Shown: positions 35,601 through 48,420, counted from the stretch's first letter. The stretch is DNA of 64,000 bases from Antedon mediterranea (GCF_964355755.1 NC_092670.1:1265001-1329000), one strand, 5' to 3'. A program made the numbers and translations. The notes: generated by a model from the sequence alone, not told the origin.

Positions 35601-38600
35601 TTTGACACCAAGAATTCTTGGTGCATGAATTATCCAGTTGACTAGTTTCAGCCGCATGCCATTGGCTACTCACTCGTACGTTGTTTTAATATTCATATTT
35701 CAGAATTTCAAAGACTCAACGTCTAAGACGATGCGCATGCGCTATGTTACGTTTAGGTATTGGTTGGGTACATTGATGAAAGTTTCTGAAGGCTAAAAAT
35801 GATTTTATATGCCTAGTAGTCTGGTAAACATTTGATGAGATTTTTCCCAAGAACATGAAAACTCGTCGTGATATGATAGGCTAGCTTCTCCGCCAAATCA
35901 AACATTGAATGGATCATTTATTATGCGGAGAAAATTTGATTTAATTCCCACCCAGACCCTGTCCTGTTCTGTGTGGTGGTGTAGCCCTGTTGTGTGCCGG
36001 TCGGTGGTGGTATGTACCTTATTGGCGTTTTATTTGGAAGGTCATACGTACGAGTTGAGTAGCCCTACGAACACCTACGAAGGAGGCCTAGGCCAGAACA
36101 ATTAATAAACAAAACAACTTGGCAACACGATTTTATATTTCAACAGTTGTTCAGTCTCGATCGTACATTCAGCACACTGTACGTACGTACTCGATCTTTT
36201 TCATTTTGAAACAAAATGATAATTGGTTGATTCGAAATCCATATTTACATACCGCCCGCCCCATATAGCCAAGTACGGTATGATAACCTACGTCATTCTT
36301 ATCGGATGTTTGCGGTTTGCAAATCGATTTCTATACGTGTTTCACAAGTCTGTATTTTCAGACAAAAATCGCGGTCGAAATAAAAACAAATAAATAAAAA
36401 AAAGACAATAAATACAGACTTGGGGCAAGTCTAGATAACTATGAGCAGGACAGAGCAACGGTGGAGTTCAAAAATTTTACCTATTACCTTTATAACTATA
36501 TGAATTACCCATGGAGTAGTCATTTACTCCATGGAATTACCTGAATATTTTTCTTTGTGTCCTTATAAATATCTTCTAATATTTTACTCCCTCTGTTAGC
36601 TATTCTTTCTATTACTTCTACCCCCCATGGAAACTGGAACATTATGTCAGCAGCCTTTGCATCTTCCTGGACCGACACAGAAAACAACGATGGTGTTCCT
36701 GAAAACTGAGGAGAACGAAACCAATGAGTTCAAGATTGACTAGTATTTGCTACTATCGGAAATCTATAGATTTAAAAAAGGTGGCATTACCTTTCTCCAC
36801 CACTGAAGTCTCTCTTTCTGCCATGAATACAGCCACTGACTGGATTCTTTGGGAGGTGTAAAGAAATTAACAGACATCTCGGTGAACTCTGGCATTCTAT
36901 AAAATGAACAACAATTTGTGATTTAACAAAAAAACTTTCTCGGACAGGATTTATTTATTTATTCTGTCTTTATACTGAATGACACTTTCAGTGCTAAAGC
37001 ATTGATTTCCAAAGTGGTTCAGTAGAGAACATTTTCAAATATAATAAAAATAATTCAAAGACAACAATTTACATTAATACACACATATTTACAATAAGGT
37101 AACTACAGTATCTACAAAACATACAGATTGGAATAGGACTGGTGAACATCCAAACAACCAAGATGAAATCTTGTACCTGTAAATGATTTTTGAACTGTCT
37201 GTTGAATCAACCGTCTGGTAGCATCTTCCAACGTTTGCAATTCCAAATGGAAGTTTTTTATTAACCAACTGCAATGTCTGTGGATAATGCCTACAAAGAC
37301 CTACAAAACAAAACAAATTAAATGAAATAAGTTCAAATTATTACAATTGTAAAAATATACTATGTCAAAAAATAGGTTACGGTAATACTAATGTACACTC
37401 TACTAATGTTAAAATAAACAATTAAAACAGCATACTGCATAAACATTAAATTTAAGCTAAAAATTAATAGTGTATTGTTGGAATATTTAAAATGAAATAA
37501 ATATTTATCTTAATATGTAGTGTTTTTTATCTTCTTCCATTTAGTAGCAAACTTCCTTGTTGAAGGCAACTTGCTCCACTGACTCTAGCTTTTGGACGTT
37601 TTATGCATAAGCTGTGTGGTGCATATGCAGCTTAAATAAAATATATTCAATTTAGTTGGATAATTATGTTTTTAAAATTGGCTTAAAATAAAAAAGTATT
37701 TACTATTTGAAAATGAGGACTGCACAAATGAGTTCTCGTGCGGCGTGTTTGGCTCTGAATTGTCAGATTGCAATGGAGCAACTTTCACTTGGTGTATACT
37801 TCCTGGACGGGTGCCATGAAGGCTTGCACATTCAACACCAAACATGTACTCTTTAGCTGTCACAACACTTTGCCACCTACCACACAAATGAATAGTGAAT
37901 GGCAGTGAGTATTTGAAAGAAAAATCTTACATAACATTTATTAAAGGGAAATTGTTCCTGAAAAATGATATTACGTATGTTGATCCCTAGGAACTTTCAT
38001 AACCACAATGATCTCTTTTGGGAAAATCACAATTTTATATTTTTATACTCTTTGAATTTTCATGATATGAATTTATTAAAGTATCATAGTAAAGCAGTTA
38101 TAGAATAGGCTTATACATTGTGTCCAATTTTTTTTTTAATGCTTCATCAAATTAAAAGGAAAATTTTCCATGACTTTCCATTAAAGATGTATTGTCCCTT
38201 TGACTAATTCAACAAAAAAACATTTTTTAATATTTCGAAAAAAAGTGCGTCATTTTGAAGTATCATAATAGTTAATTAACTTTCACCAAAAATTAGTCGA
38301 AAAAAAAAAAATTTAACCGAAATACAGACGTTTTTTTTCTTCAAAAAATAACTTTGACTTCCAGTCAAAGTTTTCGATCAAAACATATCTCATAATGCAA
38401 CGTGCTTGTTTGGCTACTCTGTATGGATAATCATAAAACTTCTTCGCGATCTGTGTGAAAACACCTTCCCAACCGCGACGAGTTGCAAACAATCCTAATT
38501 AGCATCATGCATAATGCATACTAATGGTTTGAAATCTTTGTTTACTTTCGCTTGTGACGATTTTCCAGACGAAATGTAATCAAATTAATTTACCTGTTAA

Positions 38601-38970
38601 TTACGTAAACTTGTTGTTTTTGCCTCGAATTTTCGACTTAAAGTGAATAACTTTAATATTACTTTGATATGGCCAATTTATATTTAGAATATTTTTTTTT
38701 CATTTTTTGTGTTTCAAGGGACAATACATCTTTAAGGTCTGGAAAATATTTTAATAACATTTCTACATTTCCAATGACCCTGTGGGCCTATATGAACTCC
38801 GAATATGCTCACCACTCATTTTCAATGTTGCGTTTGATATCGCTGCCAAGCGGTCCATAATCATAGCACCCAGTGACAATGCTGCTGGTTAGCTGGTTGG
38901 CTTGCTGAAAGATTCCATGATACTTACAGAGAGCAAGAACCTTCCGCAGCTGATCTTTTCCACCAGACAT
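32605..38970 (-). CDS. POLG2: Mitochondrial DNA polymerase gamma accessory subunit
   Basis: Exons on the minus strand: 38970-38813, 37876-37704, 37300-37177, 36896-36791, 36705-36541, 35382-35242, 35074-34997, 34765-34671, 34425-34329, all in continuous phase (379 aa), plus a probable last exon 32660-32605. Family motifs: [76 protein letters not shown], and the final NGL-like IRNRDTTLK. It is a class II aminoacyl-tRNA-synthetase-like protein without synthetase function that clamps POLG on DNA. The C-terminal third is the anticodon-binding-like fold. Two oddities: the ATG used gives no clear mitochondrial targeting peptide, so an upstream exon may be missing. The last exon (ending [11 protein letters not shown]) is one base out of phase with exon 9. 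The human protein is 485 aa. Confidence 0.88.
32683..34010. repeat. Minisatellite, 31-bp unit, about 43 copies
   Basis: The unit starts GGCCAGTACTTGTGGTCC and ends TGTATGCACAACA. Variants GGTCAG cluster at 32990-33370, and TAGTCC units sit at both ends of the array. Because 31 is not a multiple of 3 and no stop occurs in any phase, long open frames run in all three frames on both strands; these are by-products of the repeat. It fills the last intron of POLG2. Confidence 0.97.
34011..34075. repeat. Short tandem repeat, 17-bp unit
   Basis: Three to four copies of TGTACGAGGAACATGCT immediately follow the 31-bp array. Degenerate pieces related to the 31-bp unit (CCAGTACTTGG, CCAGTACCC) continue to about 34170. 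Confidence 0.75.
34807..34950. mobile_element. Small MITE of the AGCTCTGTC family, decayed (POLG2 intron)
   Basis: Left end AGCTCAGTG, interior GTGATGTGGCCAAATATGG (twice) and GACATGATGATGTCATATC, right end TTTGATAGTGTAGGAAGAACT. It is the same order as the better copies at 55602 and 63102, but the termini are mutated and the target duplication is unclear. Confidence 0.6.
38185..38731. mobile_element. 547-bp nonautonomous DNA transposon in POLG2 intron 1
   Basis: Perfect terminal inverted repeats AGATGTATTGTCCCTT / AAGGGACAATACATCT are flanked by TTAA on both sides (38181-38184 and 38732-38735). It has no transposase. A TTAA duplication would suggest a piggyBac-type origin, but TA or TTA duplications of another superfamily give the same picture. 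Confidence 0.65.
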
Positions 38971-40268
38971 TCAAAACCTTAATGCCATTTACTGCTGAAG
39001 GGTAAAATAGAAAAATGAACTAAAACTTTTCCATTTGTCTTGTCCCTCTGCAATGTCTGCAAAGTATGATAAATATGGGGAGGAGGGGGAACGGATTGCT
39101 AGATAACTAGATATATACTACACCATGAGTTTTTGGCGCGACAGTTGTACCGACCGTGTGCAAGACATCCCTATCACCAGTCATGTCTTCCATCAATCAA
39201 ATCATTAGTCACCATCATCACTGTATATGTATATAGCCGGCCAGGAGTACTGACCCAGCCCAGGCCCTCCTGGCCTCTAGTAGGGTACTATCTATTACTT
39301 ATTAGGTATGTAGGCCTAGAAGGCTCAAGTATAGTATACTTACAGGGATAAATTAATAAACATGGATGCCCATTGCAGTAAACGATATTCGATACTACCT
39401 AAACGATAAAAACTAGTATATTAGGCCTCTTTGATTTACAATAACCTATCGAAAGCGAGACATGTGCGTTTGTTGTGTTTTTTATAAAAGCGCCCTCGCT
39501 GTAAGTATGGCGCGCCAAAGGAGTTATTTATTAGGGTATCATACATCAGATAAGGTACACAAAAAACATTCCAAAGGAAAAACAATATAAACAATAAAGA
39601 TAAAAAAAATCATTATTTTATTTATTTTTGGTAGTGTTTGGAAGATTACAATAAATAATATATTATTCAATTAAAAAAACATCGATCACAGAATACTATG
39701 GTGGTCATAATTACATGGCCATGCATATTATTTGCATAATCAAAATAACAAAAATCAAATACAATAATATAAACATTGTAAAATTACATTCGTAAAAAAC
39801 ATACTCTGTATGCATTTTATTGCTTAAATGATTATTTTTTGTTATCCGAATCGATGAAAAAACATATTTTCAACATATACATTTATTATTTACATAATTT
39901 AAAAAAGAAAAAAATGTTTTTAAAAACCTCTCAAATATTTTATTACAATATCTATAAATGAATACTTATACTTATTTTAGCTATAAAAAAAAAATAATAA
40001 GTTATGCAATTATTACTTAATATTGTTTAATAGCATACTATGTATTTATTCACGTGTGTATATTAGTGATAGTGATAATAATATTGGTTGCAGTATGCAT
40101 GATTTGAGAATTTGTTTGCGAGAAAGTGTTAAGTTAATAGTGCAAATATTAAACAGCTTTGGTAAAATGAAACTGAAGGATCCACAGAAACACGCTACAA
40201 ATCAAACTACCAAAAATGAAACACCTTCATTGTCCTAGTCACCTGATCTTAGTCAGCAATGAACCTAG
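38971..40268. other. Intergenic, upstream of POLG2
   Basis: POLG2 promoter side. The segment at 39130-39340 is GC-richer and could hold a missing 5' exon of POLG2, but I could not assign one. The remainder to 40268 is AT-rich with no recognised feature. Confidence 0.4.
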
Positions 40269-43200
40269 CTAGCAGAAGCATTGGGAGGTTTGGATACGAG
40301 AAAAGAAATAAAACACAACAAACAAATTAAGTGCATTTGGTGTTATGAAACATAGAATGTACATGCAGTAAGTTATGTTTATCTTTGCGTAAATATGGAA
40401 GGAAGTATGTTGTGGTAGTATGCCTTTATAGTAGGTTTTAAATAAATAATTTATCATTATTTTTGGTTTATAATTGCATAACTCGCGTTGCGTCCATCCG
40501 TCCGCGTTCTTTGTGTACGTCCACTCACAGCGATCCGTCCGCTCGCGGTTCCCGCTTTTCATCTTTCTTGTCATGTTGATATTTTCCTTGGTCTATCTTC
40601 TATTCGTCACCGTCAGATGGCATACACTTCTGTCAACAAATTTATAAAAATAAACAGAATGTATTAATGAAATAAAATATAACAAGCAAATTGCAACATC
40701 AGAGTTACCATAATTATTGTAGTGTTTGTATTTCACTATAAACCCGGGTATAAACAATGACCTATGGTCTTTTATACTCTTTGCTACTTACCAAGTATTT
40801 CGTTGGTTAGTATTCTTTCTGGATTCTTGGTGGTCATTCGGAATCAATCAACCCATATGTCATCTGCAAGCAATTTTCGTTGTTGTTTTCATGCGGTAGC
40901 CGTCCATCTGGCAGCCGTCCATCTGGCACAGACGTCCATAACCGATAGTTTCTTTGCCGTCATCCGCTGGTAGCCGTCGGTCCATCCATCTGCTAGTCCT
41001 CATCTGGTATTGTTTCTTTCACAGTCTTCTTTGGTCATCTACTCAATCGAGTCTTCTGAATACGATTCCTCCAGTTTTCTCAGCAGCGATTTCATTATCC
41101 TAGAATATTAATATATAATTCACGACATCACCTTAAACACTTCGGTGTCAATCAAGGAGTTACGAATCCGTAAAAGCAACAAATGCTTAAATATATTATT
41201 ATATATTCCACGTAATTTTAGGTCCAAAATCGAAGCAAAACTAATAAATTGTACTTTACGTCGTGTAAACATTAGCCATTCTACACACAGTCTTGTGATG
41301 CGTCGTTTTTCCAGGTAATATTTCTTGCAATAAGTTATTTGTTTGTGGTGAATAATTTTATTTCTGGTAGCCGTTTTCCTAGTCATTTGCTTTCCGCCTA
41401 TTCTATTATAAATAGAAATGAACAAAATCATTAACATTAACTGCGAAGTATAGATCGGAAAATGTTTAAACTTTATATAGAAAAATAACGATTAAATACC
41501 GTCTCCAGCAGCGTCCACTGAATACTGGCCGTAACCATCCTCCATCATTGAGAGTCTAACTGTAGCGTCATTATGGTTGCCGTCGTCTCCATCGTGTATC
41601 GTCATTTTGGTAGCCTTCTTCCGGCATCGTCTAGCGTTATTGTGCCAGTCTTCCAAGCCGTTTGGAAGTGGGATTATCTTATTGAAACAAAGAAATAATC
41701 ATCCTATTATATCCCGACTAATCGTAGTAGTAGGCCTACAGAAAAGAAAAAAATTGAAACTTACCCAAATGAGCAATCTGGAAGACGTCAATCTCGCGTA
41801 TAACTTTTCCCAGGCTATGAAATAATACAATAAATAATCATTCAAAAAATGTACATAATACAGTAAAATCTGACCATTGAAATGTCCAGCAGTGTCCAAT
41901 GTTAGCGATCCTGTAGCCTTCCATCGTGTAGTGATGTCCAGCAGTGTCCAATGTTAGCGATCCTGTAGCCTTCCATCGTGCGGTTATGTCCATCGTGTCT
42001 TTCCGGTCATCTGGTAGTAGCTCTCCGATCCTATCAAAAATATTTATTAAATAAGTAACTCCTCCTCAAAATAAGTTATACAGGTTGATAGTACAGAAAA
42101 TATGATATTAAAACTTACCAATAAGAAAGCCGGTACGGTAGCCGTTATTCTTGCGTCCAGCAGTGTCCAGATCACATATCTGTACCATAGACTTCCATCG
42201 TCCCAGTCGTCAATTCACGCGGGTATCTTCACCCCCGGTCCTTTGAATAATGAAATAGATAATAATTACAAATGTGAACTAACAGCATAATTAAATTGAA
42301 ATATCTTACCACCAGTTGACTCTGTGTCCACTGATTACGTCGTCTGCATCGCTGGCAGTCTTTAATCTGGAGTCTGTAGTTTCCAATTCATCGTGTAAGT
42401 ATCCTATTAGATAGATGTAACCATTTAGTAAACATCCCTTACACACAATTGCAGTATTGGATCTCTATAGTACGGAAAGATCTTACCAAAAATGAGAAAT
42501 GTTGTAGGCGTCCTCTTTCTGCAGTCATTGATAGCGGTCCGTCTCGTAGGTCCCCGGTTTTTCTCCAGTCGTCGAAAAAGCTGGGCCTGGAATATATATA
42601 GGCGAGCATTTTAAAGGTTACAAATACAGTAGGCCTAAATATTTAAATTAGTATATTAAACTTGATAATAGGCCCACTCACCATAAGCAAGTATCATCAA
42701 ATGGATAACCGTCCCTTCAAAATTCACCACCGACACCCAATTCCCATCTGTTGGTTGTAGTTCCACTATTGGCTGATACTTTCCACCGTAAAGTCTCTGG
42801 AATAATAAAGTAGGGTTGTGTTAATAACGTATAATTGCAGGATTGTAACTGGTTATGAAGTATCACACATAAATGATCACGGGTATAAATGGCGTCAATT
42901 TCTAAAAGATCACGGACCACCAAAATGTACCTTTACCTTTTAATATAATAATTAGGCGAATACAACATTCACTTCACTGGGTGTTTTTTGAATGACTAAG
43001 CTTCTTATTAAATACTGGTTTTAAAAATTCCAAATTTAATGTAATTCATGGCTTCAGTTTTATTTTAAGTTTGTCTTTGAAAGAATTAGTAAAATGAACG
43101 CGCTCTTGCAACCTCGGAACCTGTAAAACAACAGTTAATGATGGATGGAAAACCTTAGCTGGATGAACCCTATTATTAAGAATTATATTAATTTAGATTT

Positions 43201-43892
43201 TAGAACTACGGCTATCTAAAAATCTATCCTATATTATGTTAACCCTATTATTAATGTTTATATTATTTAGCTTAGATTTTGTCTAACTACATCTACTTAA
43301 CTACATGGATGATGCATACAAATACGAACTAAAAAATAAAACCGAAGCCAACTATTAACACATTTGATGATACCTGTATATATTTAGAAGCTTAGCCATT
43401 AAATGGGGGAGGGAGGGGTTCCACGTTGTCTAGACTTTAATGAACAGCATAATATTTTAGTACACAGATACCAACAGAGGCCTATACAGTTCAGTCTATA
43501 CTTATCTTTGCTTTGTCAAATAACATGACCTTTTTTGCGTCAGATGTTTTCAATCTACAAAACAAAAGCCAACATATTTAGTATATAAATTCAAGTTATA
43601 GTAAGAGGTAGGTAAAGGTAAAGAGAGAAAAAAACAACATCTTACCATTGGTTGTTGATTCCGCTTGAGTAATTTCCAGATTGATCATAAAATCAAACGA
43701 TAGGCCTACTAGTGATGACACGCTCAACAGAACATCCATTCGTAGATTGAAGATGATGACGAAACCGCAGTGGTTCACGTCCACAGACCGCATCCTTGAC
43801 GGCATTTGTATATATGACCCAGCCCATTGGGAAAGGCTTTGTGCATAGAACCATGGGTATAACCAGCGTATATCAGGAATGTCAAATTGCAC
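40269..43892 (-). ncRNA. Putative spliced noncoding transcript (8 or more exon-like blocks)
   Basis: On the minus strand a chain of blocks is bounded by acceptor and donor pairs: 42796-42682, 42586-42487, 42403-42310, 42240-42119, 42030-41875, 41814-41765, about 41677-41504, 41099-40792, and a 3' block from 40629. Most donors are GGTAAG and acceptors are (Y)nNAG; the introns between blocks are only about 60-170 bp in the middle. A candidate first block ends at 43646 with GGTAAG. No frame survives across them: the 42240-42119 block has stops in all three phases. Blocks share motifs such as GGACACTGCTGGAC, GATGGAAG and GGACGGCTACC. It could be a lncRNA, a decayed gene, or chance sites within a repeat. 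Confidence 0.4.
41880..41985. repeat. Tandem duplication, about 53 bp, 2 copies
   Basis: The sequence ATGTCCAGCAGTGTCCAATG, continuing to TAGCCTTCCATCGTG, occurs twice in direct succession inside one exon-like block of the putative noncoding transcript. Shorter forms (TCCAGCAGTGTCCA) recur near 42155 and 41510. Confidence 0.75.
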
Positions 43893-46717
43893 AAAGTGGT
43901 TGCATCATACACATTACTAAACTATAATTATATACGATAATGACATGCTTAAAATCGAATATTTATGGTTGTATGATTGGTAGCGACTTTAAACTTAATA
44001 CTCAATATGTAAACAAATATTAGTTTGGAAAGAAAGTTAATGCTTATATAACATACATTTAGAATCGCTTAATACAACATTACAACTAATTATGATCTAT
44101 CTAGATAAACATTCCCTCAAAGCATTTTGTGCATGATACAACGAAATATGTAAATCTGTAAAAAACAGTTAACGTCAAATTTGTTAGTATTTTTGAACCA
44201 TAAATAAATACACGATCTATATTTATTGTCTGGTTCTATGTTAGTTCTTACTATGTTTAATGATTTGTCCGAATATAAATCCAAGTGCAAGCAAAGATAA
44301 AATCCAAAGAAAAACGGATGACAAATAGTAAATCCAAAGAAAAACGTAAATCCAAAAGAAAACAATTCAATTACAATTGAGACTGCAGTAGGCATTAATT
44401 TTTATTACTTTATTTAAATTTTGTTTTCATTTTTATTAAATTTTAATATTGCCCGAATTCACCCCCAATCAGCAGACGCCTGAAAAATGTAAAAAATGAG
44501 AATTAAAATTCTGTTGTGGAACTCGCCAAAGTAAAGCCTCGGTTTCAGCAAAACCTCACACAGGCCGCTATATCAACCATTTATAGTCCGTTGGTATCCA
44601 CCTTAAGCTACACCATCATTATTTATAGTTAGCAATGTTAAACCCACTATTAGATAATTGGTTATATTCTTTCTTCACTTACCTACTGCAGAACTCAGTC
44701 ATCTGTTCCCAGAGCCTACTTCCATCAGCTAGTAAGACCAACACACAACACCGCGAACTTGTTCAAAATGAATTTCACCGGAAATGGTATGTATTTTATT
44801 TATACGCGCTATGGTATTGGACAATTTGATTGGTTAACAGTTAAAATATGCACATAATTAAGTACACGTGTATGTACTCGCATTCTTTCTCGTTGCTGCC
44901 GTTGAACATTGTACTATAAACACAACATGGCAAATGTAAAGAAAATAATGTCAAAACAAGATATTCTCTATTATTCTGTAGAAAAATTGTTGGTCAGATA
45001 CTTTGTTAAATGTTAAAAACTGAGTTCTTCAAATGGATGCTTTAATAATCAGGCCCACATACTGCCTTCGATTGCTGGTTATTTTGTAAAGATACTTTAT
45101 AACATATTTAAAACAATATTAAATAAAAAGTTGTAAAAACGTTCTGTATTACGTCAAATGAACAATATAAGCATGGACCAAATACAATTAACGGAAAAGA
45201 AAAGACGTCCCTCTTCCTCGTCGGCAGAATTTGAATATAGTATAAAGGGCTTTTTTTTTTAATGACGGCAGCCTTCAGTAGTAATAGGTAGTAGTAGGAG
45301 TAATGCCTACGTTATTTTTTAACAGGGAGACATTCATATCAGCCATTTTGTAAGAATTCAAATTCTGTCATTCTCTCATCCTCCAAGTCATTCTCTCATT
45401 CTCCAAGTAATTCACAATTACTGAAAAAACAGATGACATGGCATAAATGTTTATACAAAAATGTTACTTTATTACGAAAGGCTACATTTTACAAAACCAA
45501 TAAATGTGTAGGTCAAAAAGGTCATTTGTATCTAAAGATAAAAAATTGAATGAAACTGTAATGTACATTGTATAACCATAGGAACATAAACATCTCATGC
45601 AGCAAAGAATTTTTTTCTCTTCAATACGCGCCATGTGAAAAGTAGAATTGATTCTGCGCACGCTCAGAAACATACTAGCATGTGCACTGACTGTTAGACT
45701 CAGTACTGCGCAGTCACATGATGTGTCAAGAAAACTAAAGTTTCGTATCTTCTTGCATAAAAATACGGGAAAAATACTGAAGAAAACGGGAGAATGAACA
45801 ACACAGCAATGCATCATTTATAATAATAGAACTATGCGGTACTTAGAACAAGATAAAACAGTTACAATTTGACTTCCTATTTATAAAAATATTTTACCTG
45901 AAAAACAATCAATTTATTATCAACCATCTAGAAATATTTCAGTTATCAAAATCAATTAGGCCTAATGTTATTACTGTGTCACAATTGCAGCATGGGCTTG
46001 AAAACTAATCAATTTAAGAAAAAACACCATATTTCTTGGCAAACATGTTTAGGCCAAACGAAATGATTCTAAATTTGAATTCCGATAACATTACTTTCAA
46101 CAAATTAATAATAACTGAATAAAAATCAAGATCTGTAGAAAAACCAGACACATGACTTAAGTAAGACATTCAAATGTATGAAAATAAAAATGGGAAACTG
46201 GAAGACAATTACATATTTCCAGTTAGGCCTACATAATGTCCTGGGGACTCTCCAGATTTTGAAATGAATGAGTTTCAAAAGGAGTTGTTTTACATCACTG
46301 TTTTCATTATATTTAAATACAAACTATTTTAAAAGGCAACTAGGACTATGAAATGTTATTAATAATTACATTTCTATTTCAAAGGTTTTACTGCCATTCG
46401 AAAAAAGTTGGAATGTCTATCATGTAACATTATTTACAATAATATCGTGTTTTGTAAAAATTTATCAAACTTTTTATCGAGTATTTTGCAAGGTGATGTA
46501 GTTTCATATTTTGTTATCAATGCATATGCCTATACAGTATACAACAACTTGCGCTAACTTGCGCTAATTTGCCCTATTCATAAGCGACAGTTTCAAAATC
46601 CTGAATGATGTGATGCTTATCAATATGCAAACTTTTAACGAATAACCAGCCTCCCGTTTTATATCCATATAATATTATTACATGAGTTAACAATGTAAGA
46701 TTTATGTCCATAAATGT
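43893..46717. other. Intergenic
   Basis: AT-rich sequence with no recognised gene. A short direct repeat (CCAAGTCATTCTCTCAT-like) lies near 45375-45410. The 3' UTR of the leftward two-TM gene probably enters from the right; an AATAAA on the minus strand is at 45473-45468. Confidence 0.4.
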
Positions 46718-47188
46718 TTAAAGCATGTCGTTGCCAATTCCGCCACCAAAGCCGCCACCGCCGCCTCTGTTAGGTAAGTAGTCCTCTTCGTTCGGGTTCC
46801 GACCACGATACACGGCGACGCATAAATAGACGGAAAACAGAATCATAAGCAATGCGGAAATCAACATCGTAATTCCAATAGCTCGGTACGCGTCGTCTTC
46901 AAACTTGCTGTCCAGAACGTCATTTCCGTAGCGGTACTGATCTACGTACGTTCCGCCGCTTTCTTCTTGAACTTTACGACGCCAGAAACTTTCCGTCGAA
47001 CCCAGAGCCAACAAGACGATACCGGCGATTATGAAGATGACAGCGATGACGACGAGGACAACGGAGGTAGCCGTCATGGTCTCCTCTGAGCAGCATTCTG
47101 TGCGATCTCTGGTTTGACCCTTTTCCATTGGATCGTAGAAATTACCGTAACGGTGTATACCTCCGGGTCCGTGCTTCTTTCCTCCCAT
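46718..47188 (-). CDS. Uncharacterised two-transmembrane protein, 156 aa
   Basis: A single coding exon. Just upstream of the ATG (47188) there is an acceptor (TATTTTTTTAG, exon from 47197), so at least one 5' UTR exon lies further right. The protein has a polar N-terminus (MGGKKHGPGGIHRYGNFYDP) with a CC pair, then TM1 about 41-63 (VVLVVIAVIFIIAGIVLLAL), a charged loop with WRRK and several acidic and Tyr residues, TM2 about 104-127 (ITMLISALLMILFSVYLCVA), then an NPNEEDYLPN motif and a Gly-rich end (GGGGGFGGG). Codon use and GC content are clearly coding-like against the AT-rich surroundings. I do not recognise the family. The two-TM topology with a small cytosolic tail recalls small TMEM-type proteins, but that is only a resemblance. 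Confidence 0.8.
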   Translation of the reverse strand: MGGKKHGPGGIHRYGNFYDPMEKGQTRDRTECCSEETMTATSVVLVVIAVIFIIAGIVLLALGSTESFWRRKVQEESGGTYVDQYRYGNDVLDSKFEDDAYRAIGITMLISALLMILFSVYLCVAVYRGRNPNEEDYLPNRGGGGGFGGGIGNDML

Positions 47189-47639
47189 TTTGAAGATCTA
47201 AAAAAATACAACATAACATTGTAATTACCAAAACACGTGTGACGTGACGTGTTACATTGTACTGATCGTATTCAGATATTTATGTAATGAAATAAAAGTG
47301 GTGGTTATAACACCAGTTCACTATTTTTGTGGCGTAACGTCACAAAAGAGAAACAAGAATTTGATTCAAAAGACGGTTAATGAACAACTTGTACACAAGA
47401 CAATCGAGTCGCCTGATGCTAATACCCATGTTTTTAATAAAATTGAATCCATAATTTTGTTTACGATAGTCGGGAGAGAGTTGCACTGTTTGATTTCTAA
47501 AGAGATCGCGGTAACGGTGTTTTGTTTGAAAGTCATAGAATGCGAATAAAAATGGCTTATGTCGTCAGGTGTATAATGTAATTGTTTGCGTCCCAGACTT
47601 ACTAATACAGGCACATTTTAGAGGGCATATCTTTCATTT

Positions 47640-48105
47640 ATATCGACTCGAATACCCTATCGTGGCAAACTCTTGAAGAGAAACGAGTTTCTCCCTAGCA
47701 TGTCTAATGTATAAATGTGTTTACGGCCTTGCACCAATTAGATTAGTAAATGAAATTGAATTGATTCGCGATATTCACACCCACTTAACACGTGGAGTAG
47801 AAAATTTGAATGTTACAATACCTAAATACACCCTTAGTAAAATGAATTCGTCCTTTAAAGTTGCAGGCGCAAAAATATGGAACAATTTACCAATTAATAT
47901 TAAATCGGCACCAACAATTACGTCCTTTAAGGCTAGATACAAATCTCATTTCTTTTCATAAAAAAACTGACATGTATTATATTTAATTAAGTTTCTCTTT
48001 TGTATATTTTGATTAAGACAGGACCACAATGTAAAACAGATACACTGTTATCTGATTGTTTTATCCTGTATAAATATATTATTTATTATTATTATTATTA
48101 TAAAG
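47640..48105 (+). pseudogene. Non-LTR retrotransposon RT C-terminus and 3' end, truncated
   Basis: The frame 47707-47961 reads MYKCVYGLAP...HTHLTRG...FKVAGAKIWNNLP...FKARYKSHFFS, the usual C-terminal tail of CR1/jockey-type reverse transcriptases. Just upstream WQTLEEKR occurs in another frame, so a frameshift separates them. A 3' UTR with TTATCCTGTATAA follows, and the element ends in a (TTA)n tail near 48085-48100. It is 5' truncated, as such insertions usually are. Confidence 0.8.
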
Positions 48106-48396
48106 GTGGTACAATTTCAATAAATCTAATTATATAAATGTCTTTTGTATTTTATCGCATTACATTGTGCTGTCCACAAAGCAGATGCTTTCTTTTTACC
48201 GATTTCATAATAATAATGACATGCGAATCTTTGATCGATTATTTCAAAATGGTTGCTTGTACAAACAAGATCACCATACCGCTGTACGAATAGAAAAACA
48301 AACATTTCTATTGTACTGAATAATCAACACGTCTTTTATTCAATTATATTGGTGGTTGGCCGGGTTGTAAAATTAATTTAAATGTCTGCAAAATAA

Positions 48397-48420
48397 CCCC
48401 CCCCCCCCCCCCCCCACCCC
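48397..48420. repeat. Homopolymer C run (19 C, then ACCCC)
   Basis: Nineteen consecutive C (48397-48415), one A, then four C. The minus strand is a G run. This could form a G-quadruplex or be a site of assembly error. Confidence 0.9.

Noticed and set aside
34329-38970. Glycyl-tRNA synthetase
   Set aside because: The class II-like fold is shared, but the order and motifs ([11 protein letters not shown]...[16 protein letters not shown]) follow POLG2, and the synthetase catalytic motifs are not seen.
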